A DNA stretch of 64,000 bases, taken from NCBI RefSeq assembly GCF_003987255.1, contig NZ_PIQC01000001.1, forward strand, positions 648,631-712,630, in the 5' to 3' direction. This document shows, in pieces, positions 26,936 through 34,537 of this stretch. Origin of the DNA: Idiomarina ramblicola (GTDB taxonomy: Bacteria > Pseudomonadota > Gammaproteobacteria > Enterobacterales > Alteromonadaceae). Numbering within the stretch: position 1 is the first letter of the stretch; the number at the start of each line of letters is the position of its first letter. Under the pieces are notes generated by a model that searched no databases, was not told the origin of the DNA, and saw only the letters and a program-made list of their open reading frames with translations. Position numbers and translations under genes: made by a program.

Positions 26936-28876
26936 TTAACGCGCCTGAATTGATGACTCATCAATTTGCGCTTGAAATCGTTTCTGCAACTCCCGCACAC
27001 CGGTATCCGCCTGCAATATTTCACAAGCACGTTGATGTCGGTATTCATTAATATGTTGCTGCACCATAAGAGGGGTTGGTTGAGTCGGCACGCCGACGTT
27101 AAACTCGACCCTGGCGGTCGCCCCTAATAATCCGGCCAAAGACTCTCTGACGGCCTGACTGGTCGATTCGTTCAATAAACTTTTTTGTTCCTCTGCAACC
27201 AGAATGAGCCAGTCATCCTCTCCGGCTTTCTGCAACTCGGAGTTCAACAATACCTGACGAGCCAGTCCGGAAATGTCCATACCCGCTATCATCGCGCTCC
27301 ATTTATCAATTTCAGCAGCTTCCCGGATATCATCATTCAATTCAGGAAACGGATAATCAATTGCGCCGGACCTGGTTTCAGTTACTTGTTCTTCAAATTG
27401 GGGGCTTTGCTGGAGACCTGAGTCTGTATTGTCTTCTTCACTCGACTCAGTACCCAATTCAGCTTTCTTCGGCGCAATGAACTCACTAACCGCTGGCGTA
27501 TCTACCGACTGACTATTTTTGTCGGGATTTTTTTTTTCAGCCAGTTGCTCCCGCACACGCAGCAGATCGGACACACCGGTATCCTGTTGAGGAGGCTCAG
27601 TTGTCTGCTCTTCAGTATGATAAGAGGGAGGTTCATCATCGTAGGTATTCTGTTCTTCTTCCGGCTCGGGATAACTAAACTCCGGCTCCGGTTCTTGCAC
27701 GGTTTCCTCTAATTCAGAACCCGTAAGTTCTGAATCTGGAACTTCGGCCGACCGGGACGAGCTTAATGCCTCAATATCATTATGATCGGCGCTTTCCTCG
27801 GGGCGGAAACACAGCAAACGTAACAACGTCATTTCCAGTCCACTGCGGGCATCAATGGCAAAAGCTTGTTCCCGACGCCCTTCCAATACAATACGGTAAA
27901 AAACCTGGATCAATTCAGCCGGCATACGCCGTAAGAGTGGCTTAAGAACGTCGCCATTTTCGAAGGCATTCGCCGCGCCAGGTACCTGCTGAACTAATGC
28001 TAACTGATGCAATAAGCTTTGCAGCTCAACCAATACTGAGCTGAGATCCGGTACCATAGAGACCATGCCATCAATACGCTGCATGACCGCTTCTGCATCA
28101 CCATCAAGTACACAATCAAGCAGTGCAGCAATGTCTGCCACAGGAACATTTCCCAGCATCCGCCTAACACTATCAATACTAACCGAACCACCACCTTGTG
28201 CTATTGCCTGATCGGTCAGGCTCAACGCATCGCGCATGCTGCCACGGGCGGAACGAGCTAATAAAGGCAGCGCCTCTGAATCCGCCTGAACTTGCTCCTG
28301 AGCAAGAACATAGCTGAGCTGTTGCGTTATATCATCGTTCGATAAGGCTTTTAGATTAAACTGCAGGCAGCGTGACAAAATAGTCACCGGCAACTTTTGA
28401 GGATCGGTTGTCGCTAAAAGAAACTTAACGTGTTCGGGTGGCTCTTCCAATGTTTTCAGCAACGCATTAAAGCTGTGCCGGGATAACATATGCACTTCAT
28501 CAATTAGATAAACTTTATAGCGGCCGCGAGTCGGACGATACTGAACATTATCGAGTAATTCTCTTGTATCTTCGACTTTTGTTCTCGATGCGGCATCGAT
28601 CTCCAACAAGTCGACAAATCGTCCCTGCTCAATCTCAAGGCAGGCACTGCATTGCCCGCAAGGGGTTGCCGTAATGCCTTGTTCGCAGTTAAGTGCCTTG
28701 GCTAATATCCGTGCAATGGTGGTTTTTCCCACCCCTCGTGTACCAGTGAACAAATAGGCATGGTGCAACCGCTGCTTATCAAGCGCATGCTCAAGTGGTT
28801 TCAGAACATGTTGTTGACCAACGACTTCGGCAAACTGCGAAGGTCGCCATTTTCTTGCCAGTACCTGATAACTCAT
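26936..28876 (-). CDS. dnaX: DNA polymerase III subunits tau and gamma
   Basis: A 646-residue clamp-loader ATPase (tau). The Walker A is GTRGVGKTT (45-53), a zinc site is CEQGITATPCGQCSAC (64-79), Walker B is LIDEVHMLS (~126), and the sensor SRC box follows. The region ~400-540 is acidic and low in complexity; the C-terminal part binds polymerase alpha and DnaB. A run of ten A in codons 447-450 should let some product end early as gamma. I start at the ATG at 28876 (MSYQVLARKWRP), the family start; an upstream in-frame start would overlap apt. Confidence 0.97.
   Translation of the reverse strand: MSYQVLARKWRPSQFAEVVGQQHVLKPLEHALDKQRLHHAYLFTGTRGVGKTTIARILAKALNCEQGITATPCGQCSACLEIEQGRFVDLLEIDAASRTKVEDTRELLDNVQYRPTRGRYKVYLIDEVHMLSRHSFNALLKTLEEPPEHVKFLLATTDPQKLPVTILSRCLQFNLKALSNDDITQQLSYVLAQEQVQADSEALPLLARSARGSMRDALSLTDQAIAQGGGSVSIDSVRRMLGNVPVADIAALLDCVLDGDAEAVMQRIDGMVSMVPDLSSVLVELQSLLHQLALVQQVPGAANAFENGDVLKPLLRRMPAELIQVFYRIVLEGRREQAFAIDARSGLEMTLLRLLCFRPEESADHNDIEALSSSRSAEVPDSELTGSELEETVQEPEPEFSYPEPEEEQNTYDDEPPSYHTEEQTTEPPQQDTGVSDLLRVREQLAEKKNPDKNSQSVDTPAVSEFIAPKKAELGTESSEEDNTDSGLQQSPQFEEQVTETRSGAIDYPFPELNDDIREAAEIDKWSAMIAGMDISGLARQVLLNSELQKAGEDDWLILVAEEQKSLLNESTSQAVRESLAGLLGATARVEFNVGVPTQPTPLMVQQHINEYRHQRACEILQADTGVRELQKRFQAQIDESSIQAR
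27516..27540 (-). other. dnaX slippery site (predicted gamma-subunit frameshift)
   Basis: On the coding strand codons 447-450 read GAA AAA AAA AAT, a run of ten A (27528-27537). Slipping back one base gives AAA TCC CGA CAA AAA and then TAG, so a protein of about 454 residues would end there, close to E. coli gamma (431). A shift in the other direction also meets a stop soon after. Long A-runs can act by ribosomal frameshifting (E. coli) or by RNA polymerase slippage (Thermus). Confidence 0.75.
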
Positions 28877-28901
28877 AGGGCGGATTCTTAACTCTGTCTC
28901 T

Positions 28902-29435
28902 TTAGAACTGACATAAGGTATAGCATGCAACGCCAGCCTGCTGCAATTTATCTTCACCACCTAACTCAGGTAATGACACGACAAATGCTGCTTCGATAAC
29001 GTCAGCACCAAGGGATGTGATCAACTGATTGGCTGCAATAACTGTCCCGCCGGTTGCCAACAAGTCGTCAACAATCAATACGCGGTCGTTCATCGTCAAT
29101 GCATTTTCGTGCATTTCCAATTGGTCAGAACCGTACTCAAGCTGATAACTTTGGCTTACGACTTTGCCTGGCAATTTCCCTGGCTTTCGAAGAAGTGTTA
29201 CTCCGCAACCCATGGCATAGGCTAACGCGGAACCAAAAATAAAACCGCGGGCTTCAATGGCTGCAATTTGAGTAATTCCCAACTGGCTGTAACGCTGCTT
29301 TAAGAGCTTAATGGCGGACCGAAACGCATCCGGGTCTTGCAACAAAGGGGTAATATCCCGAAAGATAATTCCCGGCTTGGGATAGTCCCTAATGGCACCA
29401 ATTGAGTCCCTAATATCCGTTACAGTTGACTCCAT
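28902..29435 (-). CDS. apt: Adenine phosphoribosyltransferase
   Basis: A 177-residue purine-salvage enzyme making AMP from adenine and PRPP. The N-terminal RDYPKPGIIFRDITPLLQDP is diagnostic, the PRPP motif is VLIVDDLLATGGT (~118-130), and EARGFIFGSALAY (~60-72) contacts the base. The ATG at 29435 is preferred; a TTG nine codons upstream overlaps the response-regulator gene and would add a polar tail. It precedes dnaX by 25 bases, as in E. coli. Confidence 0.96.
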   Translation of the reverse strand: MESTVTDIRDSIGAIRDYPKPGIIFRDITPLLQDPDAFRSAIKLLKQRYSQLGITQIAAIEARGFIFGSALAYAMGCGVTLLRKPGKLPGKVVSQSYQLEYGSDQLEMHENALTMNDRVLIVDDLLATGGTVIAANQLITSLGADVIEAAFVVSLPELGGEDKLQQAGVACYTLCQF

Positions 29436-29451
29436 CTTCTCACTCTCGTCA

Positions 29452-29829
29452 TTAGGCAACAAGGCGCACCGCCCACGCTTTTAACGTATCAACCAGAAAA
29501 TCTTGCTGGAGAGGTTTTGCAAGACATTGCGTTGCCCCTGCTTTTAATGCTTTAGGCTCTATTTCAACCAGATCCTGAGTTGACATGAACAGTAATGGGC
29601 TATGCCGATAGGCATCAAGCTCACGCAGGTTTTTCAACAATGACAAGCCGTCCATCACCGGCATTTTATGATCGAGCAGGACGATATCAAAATACGATTG
29701 TTTCGCCTTACTCAAGCCATCGAGACCATCGCATGCAAAGGTTACATCGAAACCAAGCGGCTCTATCGCATTACTTATCGATTGGCGAGTTTTGTCTTTA
29801 TCCTCTACAACGAGCAAAGAGACTGACAT
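29452..29829 (-). CDS. Stand-alone response regulator receiver protein
   Basis: A 125-residue CheY-like protein made of a receiver domain only. The acidic pair is E9/D10, the phosphorylated aspartate is D53 (IVLLDHKMPVMDG), the switch residue is S83 or T84, and the invariant lysine is K105 followed by Pro (AKPLQ). There is no output domain, so it must act through protein contacts. No sensor kinase is encoded nearby. The gene overlaps or nearly abuts apt downstream and follows a tiny membrane protein gene, and could be read with either. Confidence 0.92.
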   Translation of the reverse strand: MSVSLLVVEDKDKTRQSISNAIEPLGFDVTFACDGLDGLSKAKQSYFDIVLLDHKMPVMDGLSLLKNLRELDAYRHSPLLFMSTQDLVEIEPKALKAGATQCLAKPLQQDFLVDTLKAWAVRLVA

Positions 29830-29864
29830 AAATGTCGTTTACCTGATAGTTAATGAGGATTTAA

Positions 29865-29987
29865 TTAGGCAGAAAAAAGCTGAGCTAAGCGTAAAACTAA
29901 TGGCAAACAGCCAGCAATTAAAAATAAGACGACCGCGATGAGCAAAAATCTTTTGCCCGCAGGTTCTTTAAAGGTTTCTGATGACAT
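29865..29987 (-). CDS. 40-residue single-pass membrane protein
   Basis: An ATG preceded by GAGGGG at good spacing opens a 40-codon frame: a short charged N-terminus (MSSETFKEPAGKR) followed by one hydrophobic helix (FLLIAVVLFLIAGCLPLVLR) with a single Cys at position 27, and a short amphipathic tail. The positive residues before the helix suggest an N-in topology. It lies 66 bases downstream of the DUF2063 gene and upstream of the receiver gene. It has no family I recognise. The ribosome site and the membrane-helix pattern support it as real. Confidence 0.6.
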   Translation of the reverse strand: MSSETFKEPAGKRFLLIAVVLFLIAGCLPLVLRLAQLFSA

Positions 29988-30053
29988 AACTTTTACCCCT
30001 CGATGAAATCGAAACCGATCATACTCGATCCTTTACAACGATAAAAGTTGAAT

Positions 30054-30800
30054 TCAATTCTTTACTGTTAATATTAACTGCTGCTTTGCAAATTGGTTTA
30101 TTGTCTGCATTGCACCTTGCTGCAGCTGCTCCGCTGGCCACTGTGGAAGCAGTTCTGGTAAACGTTCGAGAAAGGCTTTGAATTGAATACCCTGTTGACT
30201 CTGTAGCTCGGTTACAAGCAGATAGGTCATCGCATTGATGCGAATAAAACGAACCTTCCCACCACTATCACGAAAAACAACCAAAAAGCGCGGTTCTGAC
30301 AAGGGTTCACAAGGTTGGAATTGCTCGCTTATCTCATCAACAGGGTACTGATATGACGCTACTAATGCCGTTGGATTAAGTCCAATAGTGTGCTCTTGGC
30401 TGAGCTCTTCTGTAAGGCAAACATAACTCTCAGGCCAGAGTTTTTGCTCTACTGACAGCTCTGCCCATTCGTAATGAGCCAGTTCAGCAGCAAAAACTTG
30501 CAGCTCTTCATTTGACTGCAAGTAGTCAACAAAATTCTTTGCTATTCCGGTAAAGTAAGGAGAGTCAGAGGAAAAGTTCCGAAAAAATCGCTCTTTAGTT
30601 TCAGACCATTGGTTGGCATCTGACAGCTTACTCAGTACAGGGAAAGCGCTATCAATAAAACGAAAAATGTTATTACGTAAAAGTCGTTGGTAAACAGCTA
30701 GCCTGCGAGGCTCAATGTCTTTCAGCCAAGTTTCATCGGCAATTTTTTGTGGATCTTTTAACTGCTCGACAAAGCGGGCTTGAATTTTTTTGAACGTCAT
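30054..30800 (-). CDS. DUF2063 (HvfC/BufC) family protein
   Basis: A 248-residue protein whose N-terminal part (FKKIQARFVEQLKDP, then ERRLAVYQRLLRNNIFRFID-like region at ~30-50 with SAFPVLSKL) matches the DUF2063 family, once labelled a putative DNA-binding domain. These proteins are partners of DUF692 enzymes: they deliver the substrate peptide in bufferin and HvfA-type copper-peptide systems. The gene begins one base after the DUF692 stop, so the pair is translated together. No DUF2282 precursor or DoxX gene, the usual companions, lies next to it. Confidence 0.85.
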   Translation of the reverse strand: MTFKKIQARFVEQLKDPQKIADETWLKDIEPRRLAVYQRLLRNNIFRFIDSAFPVLSKLSDANQWSETKERFFRNFSSDSPYFTGIAKNFVDYLQSNEELQVFAAELAHYEWAELSVEQKLWPESYVCLTEELSQEHTIGLNPTALVASYQYPVDEISEQFQPCEPLSEPRFLVVFRDSGGKVRFIRINAMTYLLVTELQSQQGIQFKAFLERLPELLPQWPAEQLQQGAMQTINQFAKQQLILTVKN

Positions 30801-30801
30801 T

Positions 30802-31611
30802 TTACGCGTGTCGCTCTTGTATCACTTTAATTTGACCCAACTCTTGGTTCAATTCGTCCAATGAAGGGAAATTAAAGTCTCTTTCCAGTAGTGTCGGATA
30901 AACACCGTGTTGTCCATACGCATAATCCAGAAGTTCAAACACTTGCTCTTTAACCTCAGCACCATGGGTATCGACATAAAGATCATCATATTCTTCGTGA
31001 TGCCCTGCTATGTGCCCGTAAATAATTCGCTCTGAAGGCAGTCCAGCAATAAATTCATAAGGATCATAACGATGATTAACGCTGTTCACAAAAACGTTGT
31101 TAACATCCAGAAGAAGCTTACAGTTGCTTGATTCAAGCACTTGCTTGATAAACTCAAGCTCGGTTAGCTCTGGAGCAGGACTGGCATAATAAGATACGTT
31201 TTCGAGTATCAACGGTTGTCCGAGAAGAGTTTGGACATCCCTTATCCTCGAGCTGACATGGGAAACGGCGTCTACCGTAAAAGGTATTGGCAGCAAGTCG
31301 TACAGCTGACCATTGTGAGAGCAGTAACTTAAGTGCTCACTATAAATTTCAACGTCAAATGCTTTCAAAAACTGCTTCACGTCTTTTATAAACGCGCTAT
31401 CAAGAGGATCCTGACTACCAATAGAAAGTGATAGCCCGTGGCTCGTTAATTGATAGTTCTCGGCAACTCTAGCCAGTTTATCTAAACGCTGACCTTTAAA
31501 AGGTATCCAGTTTTCCGGGGCAAGCTCAAGAAAGTCCGCGTTAATATCTCCCGCTAATGCGGCATCCAGTAACTCATTTCTTAATCCTAAACCAATTGAA
31601 TTAGGTTTCAT
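30802..31611 (-). CDS. DUF692 family multinuclear iron oxygenase (MNIO; HvfB/BufB-like)
   Basis: A 269-residue TIM-barrel protein of the DUF692/UPF0276 family. Conserved metal-ligand segments are visible: LTSHGLSLSIG (~55-65), IYSEHLSYCSHNGQLYDLLP (~87-106), LILENVSYYA (~133-142), LLLDVNNVFVNS (~165-176), IIYGHIAGHHE and LLERDFNFP. Known members are mixed-valent iron enzymes that modify Cys or other residues of ribosomal peptides, for example into oxazolone-thioamide or thiooxazole groups that bind copper. The ATG at 31611 has GGGGG upstream; an earlier start would lie in the terminator. The substrate peptide here is not evident. Confidence 0.9.
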   Translation of the reverse strand: MKPNSIGLGLRNELLDAALAGDINADFLELAPENWIPFKGQRLDKLARVAENYQLTSHGLSLSIGSQDPLDSAFIKDVKQFLKAFDVEIYSEHLSYCSHNGQLYDLLPIPFTVDAVSHVSSRIRDVQTLLGQPLILENVSYYASPAPELTELEFIKQVLESSNCKLLLDVNNVFVNSVNHRYDPYEFIAGLPSERIIYGHIAGHHEEYDDLYVDTHGAEVKEQVFELLDYAYGQHGVYPTLLERDFNFPSLDELNQELGQIKVIQERHA

Positions 31612-31625
31612 TTTGCCCCCAAGAA

Positions 31626-31655
31626 AACAAAAACCCGACACTGTGGTCGGGTTTT
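31626..31655 (-). terminator. Intrinsic terminator of the TonB2 operon
   Basis: AAACCCGAC (31631-31639) pairs with GTCGGGTTT (31646-31654) around a 6-base loop. On the minus strand it is followed by TTTTTGTTTTC. It separates the TPR gene from the DUF692 gene, so the latter needs its own promoter or read-through. Confidence 0.85.
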
Positions 31656-31680
31656 ACTGTGCAGTCATAACAAAAAGCGA

Positions 31681-32979
31681 TTAATCTAAATCAATGCCTT
31701 TTCGTTCTGCTGTCGACTTTATGTAACCCTTCCAGCTACGAGCACTACGACGTTGACCGTCAAAGGTAGCGGCTTCATCAACATAACGCATTGCCTGGCG
31801 ATAGTCACCACCATAGAAATACGCTTCTGCTAAGGACATATAAACGCGACCTTCTTCACTACGCTCTAAATAGTCCAGAGCTTTTTTCAAAGGATCCGTT
31901 GCCGCAATATACTGTTCATTCAACAGCATCAAGTTGCCTTGTTTGCGGTAATATTCACCTTTGTTGTCATCATCGCTAGCGGCTTCTGCTGCACGCTGAT
32001 ACCAGGAAACTGCTTTATCAAGCGATTTTGCCCGATGAAAACTATTAGCCATACTGGCATAGTTTTTAGCAGTCCCTTCAATATCTCCAGCTTCTACATG
32101 CTTTTCCATAGTGGTAGCGGCTTTATATGGAACACCTTCGTTATCATACAATTGAACCAGCATTTTATACTGACTCTCAGTATCAAGGTATCCGGCCATA
32201 TAGGCTATTTCCATGGTTTGAAGAGATTTTGCTAAATTTTCTTCCAACATGTAAAACTGAGCTAGCTGAGCCCACCAGGTTGTTACTGCTGGTAGTTTGT
32301 TCAAACCTTCTTCAAGAACGTCTATCGCCTGAGGATACATCTTACGTTCATAGTAAGATGCCATCATCAGCGTGTAGACATTTTTTTCAGGCTTCTCAGC
32401 TGCTTGCAAAGATGCTTCAGCGAAAGGAATAATTTCCTCGAAGTTCTTCATCTGATAGTGCGCATTAGCCATATACAAGAAAACTTGAGGATCACGCTCA
32501 CCTGTGAATTGAACCCACTTTTTAAGGTATTCAAGGCTCTGCTCATAATTCTCTTCCTGCAAGCTAATTTGCCCGACAAGTTTCAGCGCCGCGGCTTGAT
32601 CACTCCAACCGAGCACATCTTGATCAACAGAATCTTTCAAGACTCGCAGAGCATCTGACAGACGTTCATCTGCTGCATAAAGGTTACCAAGGAAACGGCC
32701 TAGATAAGCAGAATCATACCCGTCGCTCGGGTCTTGATCTTCAAGAACTAGTATCGCTTCCTTGATTTTTTCTTCTTCATACAGGTCGAACGCATCCATA
32801 ATGGCGCGACCGATGCTTTGCGATGCTGCTTTATTGTCTCGAGCGTCTTTCTGCGCCTCAACAGTGTCTTCGTCCGGAATGTTAAAGCCAAGGTCCTGGG
32901 CCGAAGCCTGGGACGTTGTCATCGACATAACCGAAACGAAAGCCAGGGCACTAACAAATGTTTTTAATGTATATTTCAT
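31681..32979 (-). CDS. Periplasmic TPR protein of the TonB2 cluster
   Basis: A 432-residue protein with a signal peptide (residues 1-27, ending Q-A-S-A) and at least eight tetratricopeptide-like helix pairs from about residue 60 to 420 (for example YLGRFLGNLYAADERLSDAL, NYEQSLEYLKKWVQ, KSLQTMEIAYMAGYLDTESQ). TPR proteins of this type are encoded at the end of TonB2 operons in Vibrio and Shewanella, where they assist the TonB2-ExbB2-ExbD2-TtpC complex. It begins 3 bases after the tonB2 stop and ends before a strong terminator. Confidence 0.88.
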   Translation of the reverse strand: MKYTLKTFVSALAFVSVMSMTTSQASAQDLGFNIPDEDTVEAQKDARDNKAASQSIGRAIMDAFDLYEEEKIKEAILVLEDQDPSDGYDSAYLGRFLGNLYAADERLSDALRVLKDSVDQDVLGWSDQAAALKLVGQISLQEENYEQSLEYLKKWVQFTGERDPQVFLYMANAHYQMKNFEEIIPFAEASLQAAEKPEKNVYTLMMASYYERKMYPQAIDVLEEGLNKLPAVTTWWAQLAQFYMLEENLAKSLQTMEIAYMAGYLDTESQYKMLVQLYDNEGVPYKAATTMEKHVEAGDIEGTAKNYASMANSFHRAKSLDKAVSWYQRAAEAASDDDNKGEYYRKQGNLMLLNEQYIAATDPLKKALDYLERSEEGRVYMSLAEAYFYGGDYRQAMRYVDEAATFDGQRRSARSWKGYIKSTAERKGIDLD

Positions 32980-32982
32980 TTC

Positions 32983-33594
32983 TTAGTTCCCATCCATTGT
33001 GAAGTCGAGCTGAACGGTCATGCCTTCCTGACGAATAGGCTTACCGTCAACAATCTTAGGCTTATACTTCCAACGCAATAACGCGCGGCGTGCCTCTCGA
33101 TCGAAAACTCGACGAGGTTCAGAATCAATGACTTCAACGTCAGTTACACCACCTTGTTCATCGATAGTGAAGCGCAGTTGTACCCAACCTTCTGTGCCAT
33201 TTCGGGCAGCAGATGGCGGATAACGCGGTTCAATACGAACGATTGGTGTTGCGTCACCGTCAGAACTTAAACCTCCACCAGGACCTGAAAGTCCGGTATC
33301 AGCTCCACCAACATCAACATCAAAACCCATGTTCATGTTCATGCCACTGTCTGATGTATCTGGTTCAGACTGTGGTGTTTCTGGTGGTTGCTCCGGTGGC
33401 GGCGGTGGCGGCGGCGGAGTACGCCGACGCTCCTGAACGTCAGACTCAGGTGGCGACGTTACGATGTCAATAACCGGAGATGGAGGCGGCGCTTCGTTGC
33501 GCTGCGCTCCTCCGCCGATTAAGTAAGCCATGAAAGCAAACAGAGCAAACGTAACGGCGGCACCTAGTAGTAAAGATACTAAAAAGCGCACCAT
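32983..33594 (-). CDS. tonB2: TonB2-type energy transducer
   Basis: A 203-residue TonB family protein, short like the TonB2 group. One N-terminal transmembrane helix (residues 4-28) anchors it in the inner membrane. A compact periplasmic linker holds RRTPPPPPPPPEQPPETPQ (~57-75), and the C-terminal domain (~115-203) has RIEPRYPPSAARNGTEGWVQ and a VTDVEVIDSEPRRVFDREAR pattern that contacts receptor TonB boxes. It is placed after exbD2, with a 1-base gap. Confidence 0.93.
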   Translation of the reverse strand: MVRFLVSLLLGAAVTFALFAFMAYLIGGGAQRNEAPPPSPVIDIVTSPPESDVQERRRTPPPPPPPPEQPPETPQSEPDTSDSGMNMNMGFDVDVGGADTGLSGPGGGLSSDGDATPIVRIEPRYPPSAARNGTEGWVQLRFTIDEQGGVTDVEVIDSEPRRVFDREARRALLRWKYKPKIVDGKPIRQEGMTVQLDFTMDGN

Positions 33595-33595
33595 A

Positions 33596-33997
33596 TTAGT
33601 TATTCTCCGCAGCTATGGATATCTGATCGATACCCGCTTCCTTAACCTGATCCATAACTTCAACAACGACACCATGCTCAGCTTTCGTGTCTGCCTGGAT
33701 AACAACAACATCAGTTGGCTGTTCGGCAAGCATACGTTCGATGTTCGCGCCTACGCGTTCAACATCCACTTGACGTTTATCCATCCAAACCTCACCGGTA
33801 TCGCGAATAGCGATAAAGATGTTAGCTGAAGGCTCCTTGGTCGTATTATTAGCTTCAGGCTTATTGACCTGAATACCAGCTTCTTTGACGAATGAGGTCG
33901 TTACGATAAAGAAGATCAACATAATGAACACGATGTCAAGCATCGGCGTCATGTCAATCGACGCATCTTCCTCTTCTCGATTACGATTACGTGCCAT
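33596..33997 (-). CDS. exbD2: Biopolymer transport protein ExbD2
   Basis: A 133-residue ExbD/TolR protein. One N-terminal helix (DMTPMLDIVFIMLIFFIVTT, residues 15-34) carries D20 or D15, the proton-carrying acidic region of the ExbB-ExbD motor, and a periplasmic alpha/beta domain follows (~45-133). AGAGAG precedes the ATG. It is coupled to exbB2 and tonB2. Confidence 0.95.
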   Translation of the reverse strand: MARNRNREEEDASIDMTPMLDIVFIMLIFFIVTTSFVKEAGIQVNKPEANNTTKEPSANIFIAIRDTGEVWMDKRQVDVERVGANIERMLAEQPTDVVVIQADTKAEHGVVVEVMDQVKEAGIDQISIAAENN

Positions 33998-34009
33998 AAT
34001 TTTACTCTC

Positions 34010-34534
34010 TTAGTGATGTGGCAAACTGTCAATAAGGCCTTCTTTCGCTCTGCGCACTTTACTTTCAAGACGTGTCGCGAAAAACATACCGGATAATGCT
34101 GCAACCATTCCCGCCATCGTCGGGATTGTTGCCATCGAAATACCCGATGCCATCAGACGAGGGTTACCCGTCCCTTGCACTGCCATGATTTCAAACACTG
34201 TAATCATACCTGTCACGGTACCCAGCAGCCCGACCAGCGGACATAAGGCAACACAAGTTTTTATCAACAGAATACGTGCATTCAGTTTATCGTTCGCTTC
34301 GGAAATCCATGCTTCACGGATTCTATGGGCGTACCATGAGGTGGTGTCCTTACGGGCATCCCATTTCGCAATAATCTCGTTGCGAAATTTAGGGAAAGCA
34401 CCTGTAAGATACCAATAACGCTCAATCATCAGTACCCACATTAGAAAGAGCACCCCCATGACGATGTACAAGACATCGCCACCGGTAGCCAGAAAATCCC
34501 TGATAGATTCCCAAAGTTCCATCAGGTAAAGCAT
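34010..34534 (-). CDS. exbB2: MotA/TolQ/ExbB proton channel protein ExbB2
   Basis: A 174-residue short ExbB. Three transmembrane segments are visible: ~20-40 (VLYIVMGVLFLMWVLMI), ~90-112 (ILLIKTCVALCPLVGLLGTVTGM) and ~128-150. The conserved ACPLVGLLGTVTGMITVF-type motif forms the pore with ExbD. GGAG precedes the start, which lies 3 bases after the ttpC stop. Short ExbB proteins of this kind go with TtpC and TonB2. Confidence 0.95.
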   Translation of the reverse strand: MLYLMELWESIRDFLATGGDVLYIVMGVLFLMWVLMIERYWYLTGAFPKFRNEIIAKWDARKDTTSWYAHRIREAWISEANDKLNARILLIKTCVALCPLVGLLGTVTGMITVFEIMAVQGTGNPRLMASGISMATIPTMAGMVAALSGMFFATRLESKVRRAKEGLIDSLPHH

Positions 34535-34537
34535 GGG

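Noticed and set aside
28877..28960. Longer N-terminus for DnaX
   Set aside because: The extra 28 residues overlap the apt 3' end and are absent from the family; MSYQVLARKWRP is the standard start.
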